Assembly (NCBI RefSeq): GCF_000377765.1 | Contig: NZ_KB898662.1 | Coordinates: forward strand, 62,001-126,000 | Reading direction: 5' to 3' | DNA: 64,000 bases | From: Gracilibacillus lacisalsi DSM 19029 | Lineage (GTDB): Bacteria > Bacillota > Bacilli > Bacillales > Amphibacillaceae | Part shown: positions 9,710 through 17,218 of the stretch, in pieces | How positions within the stretch are numbered: position 1 is the first letter of the stretch | Layout of the letters: the number at the start of each line of letters is the position of its first letter | Position numbers and translations under genes: made by a program | The notes under the pieces: model-generated | Seen by the model: the letters and a program-made list of their open reading frames with translations, nothing else | Database searches by the model: none | What the model was told of the DNA's origin: nothing

Positions 9710-11704
9710 CTATTCATGAGAAAGTAAGGTTTTCGCCTTCACTATATCTTTCTCTATGGCATCCGTCATTTCAAATCCGCGTCTATTGTGGTCTTGTCCA
9801 ATGGGGTTCTTTTCAAATTGCTCATATTGACTTAACATCCTGTCATAGGTTGCGATCGCAATCTTTGCATACCTATTACTTTCATGTTCCCCAGCCAAGT
9901 CAACGGAAAGAGAGATAATCCCTTGATAAATTCTCGAATCAAATGGGTCCAATTCTAATGCATCCCGATATTGATATAATGCATCTCTTTTTTCATTCAT
10001 TTTTTCTAGTAATACGCCGGATTGATAGATGACTTGCGAATTCATCGGTTCCAACGCTACCATTTGATATATCGCATTTTTTGTCTTCCTTTTGTCCTTT
10101 TGATTGGTTAATGTATCACTTAACTTATACCAGTATTCTGTATCAAACTGATTATAACTTGTTGCCTCCTCTAGATACTGTTCACGTTCTATTAGATTAT
10201 CAGTATTCATGGCTTTTTGATAAGAAAAATCTGCTTGCATAAAACGATAAGCAAAGGTTAGGGCAAATAACAGAATGATTGCATATATCCCTAATGAATA
10301 GAGCGGCCATTTTTTCAGTCGCTTTGGTTCAGCAAATGTTCTTAAACCCATGGCGATTAACCAGAAAATCATAAAAACAACAAATCCATATGCAAAGTTA
10401 AAATCGATAAAGCTGTGAGCCAAAATCGTAGCTAAACTTAATAAAATCGCAATATAAAGCGATCTATCATCAGCAAAGCGCATCGTTTGCCATATGCGGA
10501 GGATGAGATAAGCTAAAATACTAATCGTGATTAAAAATCCGGGATAACCTATATCTATGATCATTTCGATATATGCATTATGTATTTTTTTAGCTTGATA
10601 AGGTAATTGTTGATAATTACGATAGATAGATTCCCAGGCTTTCCCTCCTTGCCCTATCAAAGGGGCATCCAAACTCGCTTCCATTGCATCTTCTACAATA
10701 AGCACTCTTTCTCTTGCCGTCGAACTATCACTAATACTTGCCATTCTTTCTTGCAGATTGGCAGGTAGTTGCTTATATATCAATCCTTGATTAGCTAGGT
10801 CGAAACCAAACAGAACACCGAAAAAAAGGACGATTACAGGTAAAATACCTCGATGAAACTTTTTCAGTCTAACGTTTAAATCTAGTTGATAAATCCACCA
10901 AATGACCAAAAAGGATATTAAAGACAGGACAACCATGCTGATACCCGTTAGAAACATATTCCCTTTTTGTAAAAGGATAAATACCAAAATTCCGCTCAAC
11001 ATGGTTATCATAGTATTTAGAATATAACGTAATTGATGAGGAAACGAGAAACAACAAATTCCGATCAACCAGACAACCGGAAAGACAAGATACATACCTC
11101 TTGAATAGGATTCTAGAAAAGCTACGATAAAAGCAGTTAACGGAAAAGCGTAAAAGAATATCCTTCGCCCTTTTTGCTTTTTATTAAGCAACATAACTAA
11201 CCCAAACATATAGAAAACAATCATCACCATGCCGAAAGTATTCGGATATTGAAAGACACCAGCAAATCGATCTTTGATAAATGCCCCTGGAACATCTAAC
11301 AATCCGAATTGATTAAGTAACATATGGAAAGCAATCAGAACACCAGTAGCATAATAAATATAAGGAGCAAGTTGTCTTATTTTAGGATGTTTGTTGATAC
11401 TCCAATACAATAAATAGAAAAAACTAATATAAGTAGTCCAACGAAAGACCATGTTAAACGCACCTTCGGGATGCTTAGCTTGAATTAATGAGATGAGATA
11501 GCATATTGGAATAATTAAGATAAACATAAGATCATTCCAAGTAGTGAAATCCTGATCATACAAAACCCTTAGCAACAACAAAAAGGAAAGCACGTAAATG
11601 AAAATATGTATCATATACAAATCCGAATCAAAATACAATCCCTGTTGTAAAGGAGAAAACATAAATAGTAACGAAAGCAAAACAAAGAAGAACCAACGCA
11701 TCAT
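9710..11704 (-). CDS. O-antigen ligase/polymerase-like membrane protein with TPR tail
   Basis: A 664-residue protein whose first ~450 residues form about twelve transmembrane helices with the O-antigen ligase (Wzy/WaaL, PF04932) signature region around FLESYSRGMYL and the conserved loop containing LIGQGGKAWESIYRNYQ. Residues about 485-640 form tetratricopeptide-like repeats (for example QVIYQSGVLLEKMNEKRDALYQ). In Gram-positives such proteins polymerise or attach cell-surface glycans, and the TPR part may bind a partner. No other glycan genes adjoin it; the nearest are the exopolysaccharide genes at 14959-18166. The ATG follows GGAGGTTT. Substrate unknown. Confidence 0.8.
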   Translation of the reverse strand: MMRWFFFVLLSLLFMFSPLQQGLYFDSDLYMIHIFIYVLSFLLLLRVLYDQDFTTWNDLMFILIIPICYLISLIQAKHPEGAFNMVFRWTTYISFFYLLYWSINKHPKIRQLAPYIYYATGVLIAFHMLLNQFGLLDVPGAFIKDRFAGVFQYPNTFGMVMIVFYMFGLVMLLNKKQKGRRIFFYAFPLTAFIVAFLESYSRGMYLVFPVVWLIGICCFSFPHQLRYILNTMITMLSGILVFILLQKGNMFLTGISMVVLSLISFLVIWWIYQLDLNVRLKKFHRGILPVIVLFFGVLFGFDLANQGLIYKQLPANLQERMASISDSSTARERVLIVEDAMEASLDAPLIGQGGKAWESIYRNYQQLPYQAKKIHNAYIEMIIDIGYPGFLITISILAYLILRIWQTMRFADDRSLYIAILLSLATILAHSFIDFNFAYGFVVFMIFWLIAMGLRTFAEPKRLKKWPLYSLGIYAIILLFALTFAYRFMQADFSYQKAMNTDNLIEREQYLEEATSYNQFDTEYWYKLSDTLTNQKDKRKTKNAIYQMVALEPMNSQVIYQSGVLLEKMNEKRDALYQYRDALELDPFDSRIYQGIISLSVDLAGEHESNRYAKIAIATYDRMLSQYEQFEKNPIGQDHNRRGFEMTDAIEKDIVKAKTLLSHE

Positions 11705-11724
11705 AAACCTCCATCAATTGGAAC

Positions 11725-11749
11725 AACGGGACAGTGGAAATGTCCCGTT
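11725..11749 (-). terminator. Hairpin between transaminase and ligase-like genes
   Basis: A perfect 9-bp stem (AACGGGACA at 11725-11733, TGTCCCGTT at 11741-11749) overlaps the stop codon of the transaminase gene. No T run follows on either strand, so it is more likely an attenuating or 3'-stabilising hairpin than a complete terminator; the ligase-like gene may be partly co-transcribed. Confidence 0.5.
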
Positions 11750-12605
11750 ATTCTAGAAAATCATATACTCGTTTTCGATAATATTGCTGCAGTCTTTTCG
11801 TTATTTCCCCTATCTGATTATGATCAATAGGTTGATGATCGATTTGTGTGATCGGTACTATTTCTAAAGGAGTTGCCGTAAGAAAACATTCATCAGCCTC
11901 TTGCAATTCGTCTACTGCTATTTCTCTTTCTTCAACAGGAATAGCTAGTTCTTCAGCAAACATCAAAACTTTTTTCCTAGTGATACCACCAAGTATATAG
12001 TTATTGGTTGGATGTGTATGTATCACACCATCTTTAATCATATAAAAATTAGAAGCACCGCATTCACGAACAATGCCATCGCGATGAAAAAGCGGTTCAT
12101 GATAGCCATTGCGCTGTGCTTTTGTTCGTGCAAGCACATTACCTAATAAATTCAATGACTTAATATCACAACGGAGCCAGCGTATATCATCTTGCAATGT
12201 AACCTTTACCCCTTTTTCCCACATTTCTACTGGCTGTTCAAAACGATCAACCGTCGCATAGAAAATCGCATCTAATTCTTCCATATAGACATGATCTCGG
12301 GGCTGCATACCTCTTGTTACTTGCAAATAGAGTTTGCCATCAGCCATAAATTTATTTTTTTCGGTAAGTTGCTTTAATAATTGCTTTATTTCAGATCGGG
12401 AAAATGGTGCTCGAATTGCCAATTGTTCCATCGAATAAAACAAACGATCTAAGTGCCAATCCAAAGCATGAAGTTTTCCATCATATAAACGAATAACTTC
12501 ATAAACACCGTCCCCAAATTGATAGCCACGGTCTTCAAAAGAAACCATTACATTTTCCGATTTACGCTCCACTATTTCATGGTTCCACAACATATAATCA
12601 GTCAT
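11748..12605 (-). CDS. dat: D-amino acid transaminase (D-alanine aminotransferase)
   Basis: Interconverts D-alanine and D-glutamate through pyridoxal phosphate, supplying D-amino acids for peptidoglycan. The protein (285 residues from the chosen start) is a fold-type IV transaminase: EDRGYQFGDGVYEV near the N-terminus, the RGMQPRDH substrate-binding segment near 98-105, and the PLP lysine in DIRWLRCDIKSLNLL at Lys149. These match Bacillus D-alanine aminotransferases closely, and RG..PR.H distinguishes them from branched-chain enzymes. The frame opens with two ATGs; AAGGAGG lies 2 nt from the first but 8 nt from the second (12605), so the second was chosen. Confidence 0.9.
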   Translation of the reverse strand: MTDYMLWNHEIVERKSENVMVSFEDRGYQFGDGVYEVIRLYDGKLHALDWHLDRLFYSMEQLAIRAPFSRSEIKQLLKQLTEKNKFMADGKLYLQVTRGMQPRDHVYMEELDAIFYATVDRFEQPVEMWEKGVKVTLQDDIRWLRCDIKSLNLLGNVLARTKAQRNGYHEPLFHRDGIVRECGASNFYMIKDGVIHTHPTNNYILGGITRKKVLMFAEELAIPVEEREIAVDELQEADECFLTATPLEIVPITQIDHQPIDHNQIGEITKRLQQYYRKRVYDFLE

Positions 12606-12964
12606 TTTCATTACCTCCTTTGTTGTATTATTTTAACATATGAATACGTTGAAAGAGCGGAACGAAAACAAAAATTTGAAGTTGGATGTAGACTTTTTTG
12701 GACAATTCGGTCTTGATTTATTTCATATAATTACCTCTTCGAAAGTCAATTCGGCAAAATTTTCGTTATTTCCCGGGAAATGGACACGTAAACTGGTTGA
12801 CATGACTAGCAAAGAGAGTGAGCCAAAAGAGTAATTATATAGAGAAAATCCGAACATTAATGTCTGCGTGCACGTAACACTTCGTTCAGATTGTTCGGAT
12901 TATCGTTTTTACTATTTAGTTGTGTCCCACCCTCTAGATTTATCAGCCTTTCATTGCATAATGT
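12606..12964. other. Intergenic region without a supported gene
   Basis: About 360 bp between the transaminase and the oxidoreductase. Apart from the terminator hairpin at 12847-12901 and the transaminase ribosome binding site, nothing was recognised. Short open frames here lack ribosome binding sites and family features. Confidence 0.6.
12847..12901 (-). terminator. Terminator hairpin after the quinone oxidoreductase gene
   Basis: A perfect 10-bp stem AATCCGAACA (12847-12856) with TGTTCGGATT (12892-12901), long loop. T-rich flanks occur on both sides (ATTTTCTC on the minus strand, ATCGTTTTT on the plus strand), so it can work in either direction; here it closes the minus-strand oxidoreductase transcript. 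Confidence 0.7.
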
Positions 12965-13939
12965 CTATACTTGCAAAATGATTTTTCCGATATTTTTGTT
13001 CGCTTCCATATGTTGATGAGCCTTAGCAGCTTCAGTAATTGGAAAAGTAATGTCGACTACTGGTTGGACTTTTCCCTGTTCAAAATAGGTGAATGCCTTG
13101 TTGATAAACTCTTTGCTTAGTTCTGCTTTATATTCGTCACTTCTTGGCGTCAGTAATGTTCCTGTTAATTGAATTCTTTTTGCCATTAGATCCATCAGGC
13201 TTACCTGATTTACTGTACTGCCACCCAGTACACCAATCAACACCCATCTGCCATCGACAGCAATACTCTTGTAATTTTTCTCCCAATAGCTTGCTCCCAC
13301 AAAATCAAGGATTACATCGACACCCTTTTGGTTAGTTGCTTGTAATACTTCCTCAGCAAAATCCTGTTCCTTGTAATTAATCACTAAATCAGCACCTAAT
13401 TTGCGACAATAGTCCAATTTCTCTTGGGAACCAGCCGTTGTAATTACTTGTGCATTGGAGATCACTTTAGCTAATTGAATGGCAGCTGTGCCTACTCCAC
13501 TTGCTCCTGCATGAATCAAAACAGTTTCAGCTTCTTGTAAATTAGCGATCCAATAGAAGGTTTGATAAGCAGTTAAAAATACTTCTGGAATGGCAGCTGC
13601 CTCTTCAAAACTTAAGGCATTAGGAACCTTCATCGCTCTGTTTGCTGGCATTGTTACTTTCTCAGCATATCCTCCACCATTCACTAATCCCATAACTCTG
13701 TCACCTTTTTTAAAATCAGGGTGACCATTAGGTTCTGCAACTTCACCAGCTACCTCTACACCTATAATCGGATTCTTGGCATAACCTAATCTACCTTCCC
13801 GATTTAAAATATCCGTTCGATTTACTGCTGTAGCGTGCACTTCAATTAACAGATCTCCTGTTTCTAATGTTGGCTCAGGCATTTCTTTATAAACTAATTG
13901 CTCCGCTCCGCCTGGTTCTTTTGCTATAATTCCTTTCAT
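12965..13939 (-). CDS. NAD(P)H:quinone oxidoreductase, MDR superfamily (PIG3/QOR-like)
   Basis: Probable NADPH-dependent quinone reductase of the medium-chain dehydrogenase family, cytoplasmic. The 324 residues have the N-terminal GroES-like domain (about 1-120; EVHATAVNRTDILNREG is typical of PIG3-type enzymes) and a Rossmann domain with the nucleotide motif HAGASGVGTAAIQLAK. The zinc-binding cysteines of alcohol dehydrogenases are absent, as expected for this subgroup. The frame is open six codons further (13957), but AGGAGG lies 7 nt before the ATG at 13939, which gives the standard MKGIIAKEPGG start. It stands alone between two hairpins. Confidence 0.88.
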   Translation of the reverse strand: MKGIIAKEPGGAEQLVYKEMPEPTLETGDLLIEVHATAVNRTDILNREGRLGYAKNPIIGVEVAGEVAEPNGHPDFKKGDRVMGLVNGGGYAEKVTMPANRAMKVPNALSFEEAAAIPEVFLTAYQTFYWIANLQEAETVLIHAGASGVGTAAIQLAKVISNAQVITTAGSQEKLDYCRKLGADLVINYKEQDFAEEVLQATNQKGVDVILDFVGASYWEKNYKSIAVDGRWVLIGVLGGSTVNQVSLMDLMAKRIQLTGTLLTPRSDEYKAELSKEFINKAFTYFEQGKVQPVVDITFPITEAAKAHQHMEANKNIGKIILQV

Positions 13940-13966
13940 TTTTATCCTCCTTGTCAAAGTTACTTT

Positions 13967-13995
13967 AAAGCGTAGAGCAGCTTACTCTACGCTTT
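13967..13995 (-). terminator. Hairpin overlapping the end of the 52-residue gene
   Basis: Perfect 11-bp stem AAAGCGTAGAG (13967-13977) and CTCTACGCTTT (13985-13995) with a 7-nt loop. On the plus strand it is followed by TTGATAT, on the minus strand by AAAGTAAC. The last codons and stop of the small CxxC gene form one arm, so it likely ends that transcript before the oxidoreductase gene. Confidence 0.65.
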
Positions 13996-14145
13996 TTGAT
14001 ATGCTCTTCGTTCTGCATATTCTACACATTTATAACAAACCGGGATTTTTTCATCCTTGTCATTGTAGTAATAACTTGGCTTAACAGGCTTCTTCCCACA
14101 AACACCACAACTTTTCCTGCGAAATATTCGTGAAAGAAACTTCAT
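13987..14145 (-). CDS. Small double-CxxC (zinc-ribbon-like) protein, 52 residues
   Basis: A short gene that size filters miss. The peptide MKFLSRIFRRKSCGVCGKKP continues to a second knuckle VCYKC; cysteine pairs are at 13/16 and 37/40, spaced as in a four-cysteine zinc ribbon, with a very basic N-terminus (RIFRRK). GGAG lies about 8 nt before the ATG at 14145, and the stop lies inside a strong hairpin. The composition and termini argue for a real gene. A zinc-binding, possibly nucleic-acid-binding or assembly-factor role is inference only; I do not recognise a named family. Confidence 0.75.
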   Translation of the reverse strand: MKFLSRIFRRKSCGVCGKKPVKPSYYYNDKDEKIPVCYKCVEYAERRAYQKA

Positions 14146-14240
14146 ATGACCGCTCCTTATTATCCAGTTTGTACCTATACGAGATACATTATCTATTATA
14201 CCTCATGCACCTCACATCACTAAAGTAATGCGTTTTCTCG

Positions 14241-14624
14241 CTAACATTCATAAATCTCAATAGGTAACTGATCCGGATCTTGAAAAAAAGTGAAACGTTT
14301 ATTCGTGATTGGATCTACTCTTATTTCTTCTACTGGTATCCCCTTTTCTTCGAGAACTGCTGCAGTCTCTTTTACATCCTCCACCGAAAATGCGAGATGT
14401 CTTAATCCACATGTCTCTGGAAAGCTAGGGCGCTCAGGTGGATCCGGAAAAGAAAAGAGCTCCATCACATATCTATCATGTAAAGCCAAATCTAGTTTAT
14501 AAGAATTACGTTCTTCTCGATATACCTCTTTTATGATCGATAGTCCTAACTTATTCACATAGAAATCTTTCGAAACCTGGTAATCAGAGCAGATTACCGC
14601 AATATGATGAATGTCTCTAAACAT
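14241..14624 (-). CDS. VOC-family glyoxalase I-like metalloprotein (YwkD/YaeR-like)
   Basis: A 127-residue single-domain member of the vicinal oxygen chelate fold. The start MFRDIHHIAVICSDYQVSKDFY, the middle RHLAFSVED and the ending PIEIYEC hold the positions of the metal ligands (His6 or His7, a His in RHLAF, the final Glu). This pattern matches the SMU1112c/YaeR/YwkD group, lactoylglutathione-lyase-like proteins whose substrate is mostly unproven. GGGAG precedes the ATG by 9 nt. It is monocistronic, with 334 bp of regulatory DNA between it and the divergent exopolysaccharide operon. Confidence 0.85.
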   Translation of the reverse strand: MFRDIHHIAVICSDYQVSKDFYVNKLGLSIIKEVYREERNSYKLDLALHDRYVMELFSFPDPPERPSFPETCGLRHLAFSVEDVKETAAVLEEKGIPVEEIRVDPITNKRFTFFQDPDQLPIEIYEC

Positions 14625-14787
14625 AACAACACGCTCCCTGTTAAAGTGAGAATTCTCTCAGTGATCGACATTTTGTACCTTAACAAACGAATCATTGCTC
14701 CTATTGTACACAAAATATTCCTCACAATAACAGAGAAAACCTTTTAAATGGCAAAAATTGATGAAATCGTAAGCAAGCAAACGATTT

Positions 14788-14803
14788 GTTCTATAAAAAG
14801 AAC
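14788..14803. promoter_or_regulatory. Operator-like palindrome, copy 1
   Basis: GTTCTATAAAAAGAAC, an inverted repeat with 5-bp outer arms GTTCT/AGAAC. It is the most distal of three related copies upstream of the exopolysaccharide operon. Its centre lies 30 bp from copy 2. Confidence 0.65.
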
Positions 14804-14817
14804 GCAAACAACTTAAT

Positions 14818-14833
14818 ATTCTTTAAAAAGAAC
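14818..14833. promoter_or_regulatory. Operator-like palindrome, copy 2
   Basis: ATTCTTTAAAAAGAAC, the same motif with one outer mismatch. Its centre is 63 bp from copy 3, close to six helical turns, so all copies would face the same side of the DNA. It ends about 12 bp before the weak -35 region. Confidence 0.6.
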
Positions 14834-14844
14834 GATTTTGAGGT

Positions 14845-14873
14845 TTTTCTTTATAGGTAAAATAGACTATACT
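14845..14873 (+). promoter_or_regulatory. Possible promoter of the exopolysaccharide operon
   Basis: TATACT at 14868-14873 is a good -10 hexamer; 17 bp upstream is the weak -35 TTTTCT (14845-14850). The predicted start near 14880 coincides with operator copy 3. The poor -35 suggests an activator or a regulated promoter. Confidence 0.45.
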
Positions 14874-14880
14874 TAATTCA

Positions 14881-14896
14881 GTTCTTTATAAAGAAC
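14881..14896. promoter_or_regulatory. Operator-like palindrome, copy 3 (perfect)
   Basis: GTTCTTTATAAAGAAC is a perfect 16-bp palindrome starting at the predicted transcription start of the GH16 operon, the usual position for a repressor site. The regulator is not identifiable from the window; no regulator gene adjoins the operon. Confidence 0.7.
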
Positions 14897-14958
14897 AGAA
14901 AGCGCGAATTATTTTTCTACCGTTCTATATATAACATATCAATATGGATGTGATAACG

Positions 14959-15831
14959 ATGAACAAATTCACCATTTATATTTTCGTTCTATTGCTAATT
15001 ATACTACCAGGTCTTCCTACAGCGAATCATTATTCACAAGTTGAGGCGACCAAAGCATCCGTTTATGACTTTCGATTAAACACTCATAAGTCAAACCAAA
15101 TCGACAGTTTTACCAAACAATTAGCAATAAAAAACAAATACATAGAGGATGGTTGGAGTTTAGTTTGGCAAGACGAATTTAATCAAAAACAGTTAGATCC
15201 AGATCTTTGGAACATCGAAAATTGGGCTGCTCAAAAAAACAATGAACTGCAATTTTATACACCAGATAATATCAAGGTTTCAGATGGCAAATTGCAACTT
15301 ATCAGTAAAAAACAAAGATATAAGGGGCGATCATACACATCGGCAGCGATTCATTCCAAAGACAAATTCTATTTCCAATATGGGAAAGTGGAAATGCGAG
15401 CGAAACTACCAAGTGGACAAGGTATCTTCCCAGCTTTTTGGATGATGCCAAATATCGACAACACCTGGTTACCTGAGATCGATATTATGGAAATGCTGGG
15501 GCACAAGCCGAATGAAATTTGGATGGTACAACATTGGTTAAATGAAGATCAACAGCTAAAAAGTAACGCTGACCACTTTGTAGGTGATGATTATTCACAG
15601 GACTACCATACTTTTTCGATTGAATGGAAACCTGGCTCAATCACCTGGTTAATTGATGACAAAGAAAGATTTCAATCCACTCAATCGATCCCTCAAGAAG
15701 ATATGTATTTATATCTGAACACTGCAATTGGTGGAGATTGGCCAGGTAGTCCTGATGATACAACGGTTTTCCCTCAAGTATTTGAAGTAGATTACATTAG
15801 AGTCTATCAACAAAAAGGAGCGAACCAGTAA
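14959..15831 (+). CDS. Secreted glycoside hydrolase family 16 (laminarinase/lichenase type)
   Basis: Endo-acting beta-glucan hydrolase fold, probably exported. The 290 residues begin with a hydrophobic signal-like segment (FTIYIFVLLLIILPGL), a linker to about 60, then the GH16 domain starting WSLVWQDEFN. The catalytic motif EIDIME is present: nucleophile Glu173, acid/base Glu178. The loop-containing form resembles laminarinases (GH16_3). The ATG at 14944 has no ribosome binding site; GGATGTGAT, close to GGAGGTGAT, precedes the ATG at 14959. Its stop overlaps the synthase start (TAATG), so it is translationally coupled to an exopolysaccharide synthase, which suggests trimming or release of that polymer rather than nutrition. 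Confidence 0.88.
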   Translation: MNKFTIYIFVLLLIILPGLPTANHYSQVEATKASVYDFRLNTHKSNQIDSFTKQLAIKNKYIEDGWSLVWQDEFNQKQLDPDLWNIENWAAQKNNELQFYTPDNIKVSDGKLQLISKKQRYKGRSYTSAAIHSKDKFYFQYGKVEMRAKLPSGQGIFPAFWMMPNIDNTWLPEIDIMEMLGHKPNEIWMVQHWLNEDQQLKSNADHFVGDDYSQDYHTFSIEWKPGSITWLIDDKERFQSTQSIPQEDMYLYLNTAIGGDWPGSPDDTTVFPQVFEVDYIRVYQQKGANQ

Positions 15832-17207
15832 TGCTATTGAAAATTACCCTTGTTTTATTCTTATTCTATATCTTTTTTCAATTACTGTATATACTCTATC
15901 CACTATACGCCGTCAGCAAGAAACAGAAAGCTACTAGATTAAATCAAGAAAAAGGAATTACTGTTATTATACCAGCTTATAATGAAGAAAAAATTATCCT
16001 AAACTGTCTGGAAGGGATTGTGAATTTACAATATCACAATTATGAAATCATTTTTGTAAATGACGGGTCAAACGACAATACATTAGCAATCTTAAAAAAA
16101 CATTTAGACCTCAGGCCAACATTTCAAAAATTACCAGCTGTCAAAATACCACATCAAGAGATTAAAGATATCTATCATTCCGAACTATTTCCAAAAATAT
16201 ATCTAATTGATAAAGTTAACGGTGGTAAAGCTGATGCATTAAACACAGGAACTGAATATGCCGCTAAGGAAATTGTAGTAACATTGGATGCCGATAGCAT
16301 ACTGGATCCAAATGCTCTAAATGCGATCAACACAACATTTGCAGATAAGGACATCATCGCTGCAGGTGGTATGGTTCAAATTAAACAAGGTTTTCTCGGC
16401 AGTATTTTAAAGCCTAAACCCACCTTTAAACTGAAAGGAATCATTCGTTATCAAATTGTTCAATATATGACCGCATTTTATTTACACAAATTAACGCAAG
16501 CAAAACTTAATTCTATTATAGTTATTGCTGGTGCTTTCGGGGCGTTTCGAAAACAAGCTTTATTTGATGTTAATGGATATCGCAAAACAGTTGGAGAAGA
16601 TATGGATATTACACTAAAAATGCACAGGTTAATAAAGACAAATAAAAACTATCGAAATAGCAAATTAGCATTCATTCCCCATGCAATATGCTACACCGAA
16701 TGTCCTGAATCCTTTAGTGAACTTTATAAGCAAAGAATTCGCTGGCAAAAAGCATTTGTTGATTGTGTCTTCTATTTTAAAAAATCATTTTTTCGTCAAT
16801 TAGGATTTCGTCTATCCTTCTTTTTCATCTTTGAGTCATTACTATTAGGAACATTGAATGTTTTTCCAATTATGTTGATACCTATTGCTCTTATTATAAA
16901 CAGTAATCATTACATGGTAGCTGTGGCACTGTTCTCGGTAACTATCTTTCTTTCCATCTATCAAAGTATCGTGACCATTATTGTCGGAGAGCGATTTGGA
17001 ATAATTTATTCTAATAAACATTTAAAAAAATTAATTGTTTTTATTCCTTTCGAAACTATTACGTACCGTTTGATGGGCTTGCTGTTCGTTATAACAGGCA
17101 CGTTTATGTATTTCAGAAACAAAGACAGCTGGCACGTTTCGAAACGGGTCGGTAATAGTCAACATTCAATTCCTATCGAAGTTAGACAAGACAAACATGC
17201 AATATAG
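15831..17207 (+). CDS. Processive family 2 glycosyltransferase (PgaC/IcaA/NodC-like polysaccharide synthase)
   Basis: Membrane synthase predicted to polymerise a beta-linked polysaccharide while moving it across the membrane. The 458 residues have an N-terminal membrane helix, a cytoplasmic GT-A domain at about 42-310 and three to four C-terminal helices. All processive motifs are visible: NDGS with Asp78, DAD at 153-155, the acceptor/base pair GED (Glu256, Asp257) and QRIRW at 301-305. Closest in type to poly-N-acetylglucosamine synthases, chitin synthases and NodC. Next to a deacetylase, a PNAG-like product is plausible, but the GH16 partner would fit a beta-glucan; product not settled. Confidence 0.88.
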   Translation: MLLKITLVLFLFYIFFQLLYILYPLYAVSKKQKATRLNQEKGITVIIPAYNEEKIILNCLEGIVNLQYHNYEIIFVNDGSNDNTLAILKKHLDLRPTFQKLPAVKIPHQEIKDIYHSELFPKIYLIDKVNGGKADALNTGTEYAAKEIVVTLDADSILDPNALNAINTTFADKDIIAAGGMVQIKQGFLGSILKPKPTFKLKGIIRYQIVQYMTAFYLHKLTQAKLNSIIVIAGAFGAFRKQALFDVNGYRKTVGEDMDITLKMHRLIKTNKNYRNSKLAFIPHAICYTECPESFSELYKQRIRWQKAFVDCVFYFKKSFFRQLGFRLSFFFIFESLLLGTLNVFPIMLIPIALIINSNHYMVAVALFSVTIFLSIYQSIVTIIVGERFGIIYSNKHLKKLIVFIPFETITYRLMGLLFVITGTFMYFRNKDSWHVSKRVGNSQHSIPIEVRQDKHAI

Positions 17208-17218
17208 GAGGGTAGCAT

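Noticed and set aside
12640-12834. A 64-codon open frame between the transaminase and oxidoreductase genes
   Set aside because: No ribosome binding site and no similarity to a known family by eye.
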